Below are positions 35,269 through 43,459 of a stretch of DNA of 64,000 nt, piece after piece. The notes under the pieces are model-generated. The model searched no databases. It saw only the letters and a program-made list of their open reading frames with translations, and was not told the DNA's origin. The stretch spans positions 5,751,018 to 5,815,017 of the forward strand of contig NZ_JAFBBY010000001.1 in the NCBI RefSeq assembly GCF_016907515.1, read 5' to 3'. This stretch comes from Nocardioides nitrophenolicus (lineage in GTDB: Bacteria > Actinomycetota > Actinomycetes > Propionibacteriales > Nocardioidaceae). Numbering within the stretch: position 1 is the stretch's first letter; each line of letters starts with the position of its first letter. The translations under genes and the position numbers were made by a program.

Positions 35269-35304
35269 AACAGCAGTGTGCCGTTATTGATTCCGGCGGT
35301 TCAA
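35266..35304 (-). promoter_or_regulatory. suf operon promoter
   Basis: On the minus strand, TTGAAC (plus-strand 35299-35304) and CACACT (35275-35280) are 18 bp apart, a good -35/-10 pair, and the start codon lies 6 nt after the -10. A short CACA/TGTG dyad (35266-35269 with 35277-35280) covers the -10 and start codon and could be part of the SufR operator. Confidence 0.5.
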
Positions 35305-35319
35305 GGAAGGCAAGGCTTA

Positions 35320-35335
35320 GTGAGGTGACCCTCAC
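35320..35335. promoter_or_regulatory. Palindrome upstream of the suf promoter
   Basis: GTGAGG-tgac-CCTCAC has perfect 6-bp arms. It lies 16 bp upstream of the suf -35 and overlaps the stop codon of the next gene. It is either a SufR or other operator, or a weak terminator; the sequence alone does not decide. Confidence 0.35.
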
Positions 35336-35781
35336 CGCTCGGTCGGGCTCGGACTGGTGTGCCGCAGCCACGCCAGCCCCGCGAACGGCAGCACCAGCGG
35401 CAGGAAGCCGTAGCCCTGACCGAAGTGCGACCAGACCGTCTTGTCGGGGAACAGGTCCGTGGCGAGATAGCTCAGCGTGCCGACGGACAGCACGCCGAGC
35501 AGCTCGATGGTGACCGCGATGCCGGCCACCCGCCAACCGGTGCTGCCGCCGAGCAGCAGGCAGGTGGTGGCGACCAGGTAGAGGACGGCGGCGACCAGGG
35601 AGAGGGAGTACGCCAGCGGCGCCTTGCCGGGCTCCAGGCCGAGCTGGACGGCGGAGCGGCCGGTCGCGGCCACCGCGAACAGCCCGTAGACGAAGACCAG
35701 GGCGCGACCCCAGCCCTCGGAGAGCGGATGCGCCGGCTGGCCGGCGCCGCCGCGGGCGGACGGCTCAGGCACCGCGACCAC
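35332..35781 (-). CDS. Hypothetical four-helix membrane protein
   Basis: A 149-residue protein with about four hydrophobic segments (30-45, 58-78, 82-105 and 120-140). It has no charged active-site pattern. Function unknown. GTG 35781 overlaps the upstream membrane gene by 17 bp; GTG 35772 is also possible. The two membrane genes look like one operon and may work together. Confidence 0.72.
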   Translation of the reverse strand: MVAVPEPSARGGAGQPAHPLSEGWGRALVFVYGLFAVAATGRSAVQLGLEPGKAPLAYSLSLVAAVLYLVATTCLLLGGSTGWRVAGIAVTIELLGVLSVGTLSYLATDLFPDKTVWSHFGQGYGFLPLVLPFAGLAWLRHTSPSPTER

Positions 35782-36130
35782 CCCACACGTCCCACAGCCG
35801 CACCTCGAGGCCGGCGACGGTCGCGACCCCGAGCAGCAGGATCGTGGTGCCGACCCGGGACCGCTCGGCGAGCGCGAAGAAGGCGGCGACGATCGGCACC
35901 AGCAGGTTGGTGACCAGATAGCTGACGAACACCGCGCCCTCGATGTCCCGCTCGGTGCGGGCCAGGGCGACGACTCCCCCCACCAGCTGCACCAGCATGA
36001 CCACCTCGACCACGGCCAGCCCGATGAAGTGGGAGTCCTGAGCCGCCCGGTCGCGGACCAGGTCGACGACGAGGACGACGGCGAGCACGCCGGCGAGAGC
36101 CAGCGCGACGCCGTACAGCCAGGGATTCAC
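35765..36130 (-). CDS. Hypothetical four-helix membrane protein
   Basis: A 121-residue protein with four hydrophobic segments (about 5-25, 37-57, 67-90 and 98-115). Function unknown. I chose GTG 36130 (VNPWLYGV) because TACGCT (plus-strand AGCGTA 36138-36143) lies exactly 7 nt upstream. A longer in-frame reading overlaps the divergent Lrp gene and looks non-coding. Confidence 0.75.
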   Translation of the reverse strand: MNPWLYGVALALAGVLAVVLVVDLVRDRAAQDSHFIGLAVVEVVMLVQLVGGVVALARTERDIEGAVFVSYLVTNLLVPIVAAFFALAERSRVGTTILLLGVATVAGLEVRLWDVWGGRGA

Positions 36131-36173
36131 GGCGGTCAGCGTAGACGGCTCGCCGTCGGCGACAATGACCCGC

Positions 36174-36629
36174 ATGCAGCTCGACCAGCTCGACCGCCTG
36201 ATCGTCGGCGCCCTCCTGGAGGACGGACGCGCCACCTTCGCGCAGATCGGGCAGCGGGTCGGGCTGTCGGCGCCGGCCGTCAAGAGGCGGGTCGATCGCC
36301 TGGTGGCGTCGGGGGCGATCACCGGGTTCACCGTGCGGGTCGACCCGGCCGTGGTCGGGTGGTCGACCGAGGGCTACGTGTCGATCTACTGCCAGGGCTC
36401 GACCACACCCGGCGAGATCCTCGCGGCCGTCGACCGGCTGCCCGAGGTGGTCTCCGCCTCGACCGTCACCGGCGAGGCCGACGCGATCCTCCACATCCAC
36501 GCCGCCGACATCCGGCACTTCGAGCAGGTGGTCGAGCGGATCGCGGGTGAGCCGTTCGTAGCGCGGACCCGGAGTGAGCTGGTGCTCTCGCCGCTCGTTC
36601 GGCGGGAGCAGGGCAGCCTGCCGGACTGA
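36174..36629 (+). CDS. Lrp/AsnC-family transcriptional regulator
   Basis: A 151-residue protein. The N-terminal helix-turn-helix (LDRLIVGALLEDGRATFAQI, then LSAPAVKRRVDRL) and the C-terminal RAM ligand domain (TVTGEADAILHIHA) are complete. Lrp proteins often sense amino acids. It lies 235 bp before the lysine genes davA-davB on the same strand, so it could control them. I chose ATG 36174 over ATG 36165 because GACAAT lies 7 nt before it. Confidence 0.9.
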   Translation: MQLDQLDRLIVGALLEDGRATFAQIGQRVGLSAPAVKRRVDRLVASGAITGFTVRVDPAVVGWSTEGYVSIYCQGSTTPGEILAAVDRLPEVVSASTVTGEADAILHIHAADIRHFEQVVERIAGEPFVARTRSELVLSPLVRREQGSLPD

Positions 36630-36652
36630 GGTCTTCCTGGGACCCGCGCGCT

Positions 36653-36732
36653 GTTGCGGTTTGGGACCAAACCGCAACAATTCGGCCCATTCACCTGTGG
36701 TCTCTGCCCAATCGCCGACTGGCCTGACCACC
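36653..36732. repeat. 80-bp intergenic module, copy A
   Basis: The module has a fixed plan: 26-bp palindrome (36653-36678), 20 variable bases (36679-36698), GGTCTCTGCCCAATC (36699-36713), 5 variable bases, CTGGCCTGACCACC (36719-36732). The spacing is identical in copies B and C. It lies in the 235-bp gap (36630-36864) before davA; nothing else is seen in that gap except the davA -10. Confidence 0.88.
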
Positions 36733-36864
36733 CACGCCGTCACCCACCCAGCAACCCCAACGCACAACAGATCGCCGCCAGATCCCAGATCTGCGAAACG
36801 AATCACCGCCACCCAGCAACGAGCGCCCCTCGATCTTGTGCCGCCGCCTTCCTAGGCTGTCCGG

Positions 36865-37683
36865 GTGACCGACTCCCCCCGTGCCGACGCCCTGGTCGTC
36901 GCCGTATGGCAGCCGGACGGGCCGCTGCTCGACGTGCCCGCCGCCCTCCTCGCCCTCGGCGCCACCGCGGCCGAAGCGGCGGCCCGCGGCGCGCGGCTGC
37001 TGGTGTGTCCCGAGCTCACCCTGACCGGGTACGACGTCGCTCCCCAGGCCGGCGAGCTCGCCGAGCCGGCGGGCGGCCCGATGGCCACGGCCGTCGCCGA
37101 CCTCGCCGCGAAGCACGGACTTGCGATCGCGTGGAGCTGGCCGGAGCGGGACGGCGACCGGGTCCACATCGCCGCCGAGCTGGTCGACCGCGACCGCACC
37201 GTGCTGGCCCGGCACCGCAAGGCCCACCTCTACGGACCGGACGAGGCCGCCGCCTACGTCCCGGGCGACGGCGCGCCGGCTGTCGGCGAGGTCGACGGGT
37301 ACCGGGTCGGGCTGCTGGTCTGCTACGACGTCGAGTTCCCCGAGCAGGTGCGGATGGTCGCCCTCGCCGGGGCGGACCTGCTCGCGTGCCCGACCGCCCT
37401 GATGACGCCGTACGACGCCGTCAGCACCCTGCTCGTACCGGCTCGCGCCTTCGAGAACCAGATGGCCGTCGCCTATGCCAACCGCGCCGGCACCGAGCAC
37501 GAGCTCACCTACACCGGGCTGAGCTGCGTCGTCGGGCCCGACGGCGTCGACCTCGCCCGCGCCGACGACCGGCCGGGGCTGGTCGTCGGCACCCTCACCT
37601 CGGCGGCCCTCGACGCCGCGCGCCGCGCCAACACCCACCTGGCCGACCGCCGGCCCGAGGTCTACGGAGGCCTGACCCGATGA
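36865..37683 (+). CDS. davA: 5-aminopentanamidase (nitrilase superfamily)
   Basis: A 272-residue carbon-nitrogen hydrolase with catalytic Glu-Lys-Cys at E50 (VCPELTLTG), K119 (RHRKAHLYG) and C153 (LVCYDVEFPE). Length and partner gene match Pseudomonas DavA, which hydrolyses 5-aminopentanamide to 5-aminovalerate and ammonia. The amidase identity depends strongly on the coupled davB. TAGGCT at 36853-36858 lies 6 nt before GTG 36865, and the stop overlaps the davB ATG. Confidence 0.85.
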   Translation: MTDSPRADALVVAVWQPDGPLLDVPAALLALGATAAEAAARGARLLVCPELTLTGYDVAPQAGELAEPAGGPMATAVADLAAKHGLAIAWSWPERDGDRVHIAAELVDRDRTVLARHRKAHLYGPDEAAAYVPGDGAPAVGEVDGYRVGLLVCYDVEFPEQVRMVALAGADLLACPTALMTPYDAVSTLLVPARAFENQMAVAYANRAGTEHELTYTGLSCVVGPDGVDLARADDRPGLVVGTLTSAALDAARRANTHLADRRPEVYGGLTR

Positions 37684-39365
37684 CCACCGGACAGACCACG
37701 CCAGACCCGGCCCACGTCGTACCCGCTCCGGTGACGATGCTCGGCCCCGACTTCCCTTTCGGGTACGACGAGCACCTGGCCCACCCCGCCGGCCTCGGCT
37801 CGGTCCCCGCCGAGCACCACGGTCGCGAGGTCGCGATCGTCGGCGGCGGGCTCTCCGGCATGGTGACCGCCTTCGAGCTGATGCGCCTGGGCCTGAAGCC
37901 GGTGGTCTACGAGGCCGACCGGATCGGCGGGCGACTGCGCTCGCAGCCCTTCGGCGGCCCGCACGGTCCGATCGCCGAGCTCGGCGGGATGCGCTTCCCG
38001 CTGTCCTCACGCGCCCTGTTCCACTACATCGACCACCTCGGGCTGCGCACCTCGCCGTTCCCGAACCCGCTCTCGGAGGCCACGCCGAGCACCGTCGTCG
38101 AGCTCGGCGGGGAGTCCTTCTACGCCCGCGGGTACGACGACCTCCCGGCCTTCCTCAAGGACGTCGCTGACGCCTGGCACGAGGCGCTGGGCGAGATCGG
38201 CTTCGCCGACGCCCAGCGCGCGATCGCCGAGCGCGACGTGCCCGCCCTCAAGGAGCTGTGGAACCAGCTGGTGCTCAGCCTCGACGAGGAGACCTTCTCC
38301 GGCTTCCTCGCCAACTCCAAGGCGTTCGGCTCCCGCTCCTTCCGGCACCGGGAGGTGTTCGGCCAGGTCGGCTTCGGCACCGGCGGTTGGGACACCGACT
38401 TCCCGAACTCGATGCTCGAGATCCTGCGGGTGATCTTCACCAACGCCGACGAGGACCACCAGCTGATCCACGGGGGCGCGCAGCAGCTGCCGGTGGGGCT
38501 GTGGCGGGACGAGCCGGAGTGCGTGCACTGGCCTGCCGGCACCTCCCTGGAGAGCCTGCACGGCGGCTCGGCGCTGCCCGGCGTGGCCCGGATCACGCGC
38601 GGCGAGGGCGACCGGTTGGAGGTCACCGACCGCTGGGGCACCACCCGGTCGTACGACGCCGTCGTGGTCACCTGCCAGGTCTGGCTGCTGTCGGCGCGCA
38701 TCGACGTCGACGAGTCGCTCTTCTCTCCCGACCTGTGGATGGCGATGGAGCGCACCCACTACATGCAGTCGTCGAAGACCTTCGTCCGCGTCGACCGGCC
38801 GTTCTGGAAGGACGTCGACCCGGCGACCGGTCGCGACGTGATGAGCATGACGCTCACCGACCGGCTGAACCGCGCGACGTACCTGCTCGAGGACGACGGC
38901 GCCGCGTCGATCTGCCTGTCGTACACCTGGAACGACGACGCGCTGAAGTGGCTCGCGCTGCCCGTCGAGGAGCGGGTCCGGCTCCAGCTGCACTCCCTGC
39001 GCAAGATCTACCCGGACGTCGACATCGCCTCCCACATCGTCGGCGACCCGATCACCGTGTCCTGGGAGTCCGACCCCAACTTCATGGGCGCGTTCAAGGC
39101 GAACCTGCCCGGGCACTACCGCTACCAGCGGCGGCTGTTCTCGCACTTCGTGCAGGACGACCTCCCGGCCCACCGGCGCGGCATCTTCCTCGCCGGCGAC
39201 GACATCTCGTGGACCGCCGGCTGGGCCGAGGGAGCGGTCACCACGGCGCTCAACGCGGTGTGGGGTGTCGTGCGTCACTTCGGCGGCGCGAGCGCCCCGG
39301 GCAACCCCGGTCCGGGCGACCGGTTCGCCGAGCTCGCACCCCTGGCCCTGCCGGACGGGCTGTGA
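37680..39365 (+). CDS. davB: L-lysine 2-monooxygenase (FAD)
   Basis: A 561-residue flavin amine-oxidase-family protein. The dinucleotide motif is VAIVGGGLSGMV (51-62), with RIGGRLRSQ (81-89) and ELGGMRFP (100-107). GPDFPF, HPAGLGS, HREVFGQVGFGTGGWD and RPFWKDVDP agree closely with Pseudomonas putida DavB as I recall it. It would convert L-lysine and O2 to 5-aminopentanamide, CO2 and water. The ATGA overlap with davA supports a two-step pathway. Confidence 0.9.
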   Translation: MTTGQTTPDPAHVVPAPVTMLGPDFPFGYDEHLAHPAGLGSVPAEHHGREVAIVGGGLSGMVTAFELMRLGLKPVVYEADRIGGRLRSQPFGGPHGPIAELGGMRFPLSSRALFHYIDHLGLRTSPFPNPLSEATPSTVVELGGESFYARGYDDLPAFLKDVADAWHEALGEIGFADAQRAIAERDVPALKELWNQLVLSLDEETFSGFLANSKAFGSRSFRHREVFGQVGFGTGGWDTDFPNSMLEILRVIFTNADEDHQLIHGGAQQLPVGLWRDEPECVHWPAGTSLESLHGGSALPGVARITRGEGDRLEVTDRWGTTRSYDAVVVTCQVWLLSARIDVDESLFSPDLWMAMERTHYMQSSKTFVRVDRPFWKDVDPATGRDVMSMTLTDRLNRATYLLEDDGAASICLSYTWNDDALKWLALPVEERVRLQLHSLRKIYPDVDIASHIVGDPITVSWESDPNFMGAFKANLPGHYRYQRRLFSHFVQDDLPAHRRGIFLAGDDISWTAGWAEGAVTTALNAVWGVVRHFGGASAPGNPGPGDRFAELAPLALPDGL

Positions 39366-39388
39366 CCGGGCGTTCCTAGACTGTCGCC

Positions 39389-40330
39389 GTGCCTCACGCT
39401 GCTGACCTTGCTGTCGAGGTCGACGGCCTGGTGATGAGGTACGGCGACACGGTCGCCGTCGACGGCCTGTCGCTCACCGTCGAGCGCGGCACCATCACCG
39501 CCGTCCTCGGCCCCAACGGGGCCGGCAAGACCACCACCCTCGAGACCTGCGAGGGCTACCGTCGTCCCCAGGGCGGCACCGTCCGGGTGCTCGGCCTGGA
39601 CCCGGTGCGCCAGCGGGCCGACCTGCTCCCCCGCATCGGCGTGATGCTGCAGTCGGGCGGCGCGTGGAGCGGCGCGCGGGCCGAGGAGATGCTGCGGCAC
39701 TTCGCCCGGCTGCACGCCGCGCCCCAGGACGTCGGCCTGCTGATGGAGCGGCTGGCGCTGCACGAGTGCGGGCGTACGCCGTACCGGCGGCTGTCGGGCG
39801 GCCAGCAGCAGCGCCTGGGGCTGGCCCTGGCGCTGGTCGGCCGCCCGGAGCTGGTGTTCGTCGACGAGCCGACCGCGGGCATGGACCCGCAGATCCGGCG
39901 GGCGGTGTGGGAGCTGCTCGAGGAGCTGCGCCGCGACGGCGTCACCGTCGTACTGACGACGCACTACCTCGAGGAGGCCGAGCGGCTCGCCGACAAGGTG
40001 CACATCGTCGACCGCGGCCGCCTGGTCGCGAGCGGCACGCCGCTCGAGCTGACCCGCGGCGGCACCGTCGCGACGCTGCGCATCGTCGTCACCCAGCCGT
40101 TCCCCCCGGGCGCACCGGCCGCGCTGGCCGCCGATCTCGGCCCCGGCACCGAGCTCACCGAGCTCGACCCGCTCAGCATCCAGCTCTCCGGGCCCGCCGA
40201 CAGTACGACGCTCGCCACCGTCGCGGCATGGTGCGCCGCGCACGACGTGCTGCCGGAGTCGCTGTCGCTGGGCCAGCGCAATCTCGAGGACGTCTTCCTC
40301 GAGCTGACCGGGCGGGAGACCCTGTCGTGA
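39389..40330 (+). CDS. ABC-2 exporter ATP-binding protein
   Basis: A 313-residue protein with GPNGAGKTTT, LSGGQQQR, VFVDEPTAGMDP and TTHYLEE, then a C-terminal regulatory domain of about 80 residues ending in NLEDVFLELTG, typical of drug-type exporters. TAGACT at 39377-39382 lies 6 nt before GTG 39389, so it is a new transcription unit after davB. The permease follows with a 4-bp overlap. Confidence 0.92.
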   Translation: MPHAADLAVEVDGLVMRYGDTVAVDGLSLTVERGTITAVLGPNGAGKTTTLETCEGYRRPQGGTVRVLGLDPVRQRADLLPRIGVMLQSGGAWSGARAEEMLRHFARLHAAPQDVGLLMERLALHECGRTPYRRLSGGQQQRLGLALALVGRPELVFVDEPTAGMDPQIRRAVWELLEELRRDGVTVVLTTHYLEEAERLADKVHIVDRGRLVASGTPLELTRGGTVATLRIVVTQPFPPGAPAALAADLGPGTELTELDPLSIQLSGPADSTTLATVAAWCAAHDVLPESLSLGQRNLEDVFLELTGRETLS

Positions 40331-41094
40331 GCACCTTCGCGCCCGCCCCCGGCGCCGCACCCGTCCTGCGCCAGCTCCTCACCCAGGCCTGCATGGAGGC
40401 GCGGCTGATGCTGCGCAACGGCGAGCAGCTGCTGATCGCCGTGGTGATCCCGGTGATCGTGCTGGTCGGCGCGGTCCGCGGCGTCGAGCGGGTCGGCTTC
40501 GACCTCGACGGGCGACCGATCGACGTGCTGACGCCCGGCGTGCTCGCGCTCGCCGTGATGTCCACCTCGTTCACGTCGCTGGCGATCGCGACCGGCTTCG
40601 AGCGGCGCTACGGCGTACTGAAGCGCCTCGGCACCGCTCCCCTGTCCCGCGGCACGCTGCTCGGCGGCAAGGTGCTCGCGCTGCTGCTCGTCGAGGTCTT
40701 CCAGTTCGTGGTCATCGGCGGCGTCGGGCTCGCCCTCGGCTGGTCCGGGCCCTCCGGCGTCGGCGGAGCCCTGCTCCTCGTGCTGGCCGCCCTGTTCGGC
40801 ACCGCCGCCTTCGCCTCCCTCGGACTGCTCCTCGCCGGCTCGCTGCGGGCCGAGGCCACCCTCGCCGCCGCCAACCTCGTCTACCTGCTGCTGCTCGCCG
40901 GCGGCGCCGTGATCCTGCCCGCCTCGCTGTACGGCGGGCTCGGCGACGTCGTGCGCTGGCTGCCCTCCGGGGCGCTCGGCGAGGCGGTCCGCGCCGCCTG
41001 CGACGGGGCGCTCGCCGTACGCGACCTCGTGGTGCTGCTCGCCTGGACCGTGCTCGGCTCCGCCCTGACCGCCCGAACCTTCACGTGGGAGTGA
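40327..41094 (+). CDS. ABC-2 exporter permease
   Basis: A 255-residue protein with six hydrophobic segments, the ABC-2 plan. ATGFERRYGVLKRLGTAPL in the loop after the second segment is the conserved ABC-2 signature. It forms a two-gene exporter with the ATPase. The downstream ctaA GTG overlaps its stop, so this exporter is transcribed with heme A synthase, an arrangement common in actinobacteria. Confidence 0.9.
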   Translation: MSTFAPAPGAAPVLRQLLTQACMEARLMLRNGEQLLIAVVIPVIVLVGAVRGVERVGFDLDGRPIDVLTPGVLALAVMSTSFTSLAIATGFERRYGVLKRLGTAPLSRGTLLGGKVLALLLVEVFQFVVIGGVGLALGWSGPSGVGGALLLVLAALFGTAAFASLGLLLAGSLRAEATLAAANLVYLLLLAGGAVILPASLYGGLGDVVRWLPSGALGEAVRAACDGALAVRDLVVLLAWTVLGSALTARTFTWE

Positions 41095-41978
41095 CCGTGA
41101 GCACCGCGACCCGACTGACCGACCTCCGACGCGGGCTGGAGACGCGCCTGGTGCCGCTCGCCTGGGCGAACCTCGTCGCCAACATCGGGATCGTGGTGAC
41201 CGGCGGCGCCGTGCGACTCACCGGCTCCGGCCTGGGCTGCCCGACCTGGCCGAAGTGCACCGAGGAGTCCTACACGACCCACGCGGCGCTCGGCATCAAC
41301 GGCATCATCGAGTTCGGCAACCGGCTGCTCACCTACGTCCTGCTCGCCATCGCACTCGCCTTCGTGGTGGCCGCCTGGCGGCGCGGCGGCCGGGTGCGCG
41401 CCCTCGGCCTGGTCGTGCTCGCCGGCATCCCCGCCCAGGCCGTCGTCGGCGGCATCACCGTGCTCACCGACCTCAACCCCTGGGTCGTCGCCGGCCACCT
41501 GCTGGTGTCGATGGCGATGGTCGGGGTCTGCGTGTGGGTGCTCGACGACCTGACCGGGCCGGTGCGTGGGGTCGCCTCGGTGGCGGTGCGCCGGCTCGGG
41601 TGGGCCACCTTCGGCATCGGCTGGGTGGTGCTCTGGCTCGGCACCGTCGTCACCGGCTCCGGGCCCCACTCCGGCGACCTCGAGTCCCGGCGTACCGGAC
41701 TCGACCCGGAGGTGGTCTCCCACGTCCACGGGATCTCGGTCGGCGTCCTGGTGGTGCTGACCGTGGCGCTGCTCCTGGTCGCGCGCGGCCGCGGCGACCG
41801 ATGGGTCGCCACCTTCGCGGGGATGCTGCTGGTCGTCGAGCTGGCGCAGGGACTGCTGGGGTACGTGCAGTTCTTCACCGACCTGCCCGAGGTGCTGGTC
41901 GGGCTGCACATGCTCGGCGCGGCGCTCGTCGCGGCCGGGTTGGCCCGGGTGGTCGTCACCACGTACCCGCGGGGGTGA
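41091..41978 (+). CDS. ctaA: Heme A synthase (COX15/CtaA)
   Basis: A 295-residue protein with eight hydrophobic segments. It would oxidise the C8 methyl of heme O to make heme A. Conserved features are TGSGLGCPTWPKC (redox Cys pair), INGIIEFGNRLL, GHLLVSMAMV, VSHVHGISVG and GLHMLGAALV, which supply heme-binding His. Start GTG 41091 overlaps the permease stop (GTGA); GTG 41085 and GTG 41097 are alternatives. Confidence 0.92.
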   Translation: MTVSTATRLTDLRRGLETRLVPLAWANLVANIGIVVTGGAVRLTGSGLGCPTWPKCTEESYTTHAALGINGIIEFGNRLLTYVLLAIALAFVVAAWRRGGRVRALGLVVLAGIPAQAVVGGITVLTDLNPWVVAGHLLVSMAMVGVCVWVLDDLTGPVRGVASVAVRRLGWATFGIGWVVLWLGTVVTGSGPHSGDLESRRTGLDPEVVSHVHGISVGVLVVLTVALLLVARGRGDRWVATFAGMLLVVELAQGLLGYVQFFTDLPEVLVGLHMLGAALVAAGLARVVVTTYPRG

Positions 41979-42024
41979 GTCGGCCGCGCTTCGGGCGGGC
42001 GTTCCACTGATCGGACCGTCTGGC

Positions 42025-42104
42025 GTTGCGGTTTGGGACCAAACCGCAACAAATCGGGCCCTGGGCATGCGGTCTCTGCCCAATCGCGGCCTGGTCTGAC
42101 CACC
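42025..42104. repeat. 80-bp intergenic module, copy B
   Basis: Same plan as copy A: palindrome 42025-42050, GGTCTCTGCCCAATC 42071-42085, CTGGTCTGACCACC 42091-42104, total exactly 80 bp. It lies 46 bp after ctaA in the 422-bp gap between convergent ctaA and ctaB (41979-42400). I see no gene in that gap; modules B and C and the tandem array fill much of it. Confidence 0.88.
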
Positions 42105-42181
42105 TCACGGCCGGTGTCAAGCCCGCCCCGCCGAGACCTACTCACCGAGCCCCTGCCCACCGCCCGGTCGCCCCCACCCCG

Positions 42182-42261
42182 ATTGCGGTTTGGTCCCAAA
42201 CCGCAACATTTCGACCCCCAGGCATGCGGTCTCTGCCCAATCCCGGACTGGCCTGACCACC
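42182..42261. repeat. 80-bp intergenic module, copy C
   Basis: Palindrome 42182-42207 (centre inverted relative to A and B, outermost base A for G), GGTCTCTGCCCAATC 42228-42242, CTGGCCTGACCACC 42248-42261. It is in the same orientation as B, with 77 bp between them. It shares GGCATGC before the GGTCTCT block with B (there GGGCATGC). Confidence 0.88.
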
Positions 42262-42271
42262 TCACCAAGCG

Positions 42272-42343
42272 CGCACCGAGCACACCGAGCACACCAAGCA
42301 CACCAAGCACACCAAGCACACCAAGCACACCGAGCACACCGCC
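42272..42343. repeat. 9-bp tandem repeat, eight units
   Basis: Eight units of CACACCRAG: one CGCACCGAG, one CACACCGAG, four CACACCAAG, one CACACCGAG and a final CACACCGCC. It starts 10 bp after module C and ends 57 bp before the ctaB stop. Being a multiple of three and A/C-rich on this strand, it probably changes length by slippage without affecting any gene. Confidence 0.9.
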
Positions 42344-42400
42344 GCCACCGACGGAGCCACCGCCCCGCCGGCCCCTGCCGGCCCCTGCCGACCAGCGCCG

Positions 42401-43348
42401 TCAGTGCAGCAGCGGGTCGATCGCCACGGCGACGAACAGCAGCGACAGATAGAGGTTCGAGGAGTGGAACAGCCGCATCGGCTGGAGCACGCTCAGCTCC
42501 TCGGAGGTCCGCGCCCGGCGGTGGAGCCCATGGGCCTGCACCAGGAAGACGGCGCCGAGCACCCCCGCCGCGATCGGGTACGCCGGCCCGGTGGACGCGA
42601 CGGGCCACAGCACGAGCGAGGTCGCGACCATCACCCACGAGTAGACGACGATCTGCAGCGCGACGGCGCGGGCGGGCTTGACAACGGGGAGCATCGGGAC
42701 GTCGACCTGAGCGTAGTCCTCGCGGTAGCGCAGCGCGAGGGCCCAGGTGTGGGGCGGGGTCCAGAAGAAGACGACCAGGAAGAGCACGACCGGCACCCAG
42801 GACAGCTCGCCGGTGACGGCGGTCCAGCCGATGAGGGCCGGGAAGCAGCCGGCGATGCCGCCCCAGACAATGTTCTGGGTGGTCCGCCGCTTGAGAAGCA
42901 TCGTGTAGACGAAGACGTAGAACGCGTTGGCCGAGACCGACAGGACGGCCGACAGGGGGTTGACCCACACGGCCAGCACGACCGTCGAGACGACGCCCAG
43001 CACCACGCCGAAGACCAGCGCGGCCCCGGGCGAGACGATGTGGCGGGGCAGCGCCCGGCGTCGGGTACGACGCATCTGCTCGTCGATGTCGCGGTCGTAG
43101 ACGCAGTTGAAGACCGACGCGGAGCCGGCGGAGAGGGTGCCGCCGATGACGGTGGCGACGACCAGGCCGAGGGCGGGTACGCCGCGGGCGGCGAAGAACA
43201 TCACCGGCACGGTGGTGAGGAGCAGCAGCTCGATGACCCGCGGCTTGGTCAGCCCGACGTACGCGAGAACGACGTCGCGGAAGGTCGCCTTCTGCGGTCC
43301 CTCGTCACCGGACAGCAGCTCGGGGCTGGTCGGGTCGACGTAGGTCAC
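42401..43348 (-). CDS. ctaB: Protoheme IX farnesyltransferase (heme O synthase)
   Basis: A 315-residue UbiA-family prenyltransferase with about nine hydrophobic segments. [21 protein letters not shown] carries the Asp-rich DxxxD motif, and [17 protein letters not shown] carries the second. It makes heme O from heme b and farnesyl diphosphate for CtaA. The GTG start is the first in-frame start that leaves the domain whole. A TACACT hexamer (plus-strand AGTGTA 43383-43388) is a possible -10, leaving a leader of about 28 nt. Confidence 0.93.
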   Translation of the reverse strand: MTYVDPTSPELLSGDEGPQKATFRDVVLAYVGLTKPRVIELLLLTTVPVMFFAARGVPALGLVVATVIGGTLSAGSASVFNCVYDRDIDEQMRRTRRRALPRHIVSPGAALVFGVVLGVVSTVVLAVWVNPLSAVLSVSANAFYVFVYTMLLKRRTTQNIVWGGIAGCFPALIGWTAVTGELSWVPVVLFLVVFFWTPPHTWALALRYREDYAQVDVPMLPVVKPARAVALQIVVYSWVMVATSLVLWPVASTGPAYPIAAGVLGAVFLVQAHGLHRRARTSEELSVLQPMRLFHSSNLYLSLLFVAVAIDPLLH

Positions 43349-43459
43349 GGAAGTCCTCGCAAACAGGGGCAGAAGCGGTCCGAGTGTAGCCCGACTGGGT
43401 CCCGGGCCGGGCACCGAGCCGGTGTCGTGCTCACCACGGACGTCGGTAGGCTCGGAACC

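Noticed and set aside
36865..39365. Indole-acetamide pathway (tryptophan 2-monooxygenase plus amidase)
   Set aside because: The oxidase matches lysine 2-monooxygenase motifs throughout, and the amidase is a nitrilase-fold protein like DavA, not an amidase-signature enzyme like IaaH.
42272..42343. CRISPR array
   Set aside because: Units are 9 bp with no spacers and there are no cas genes.
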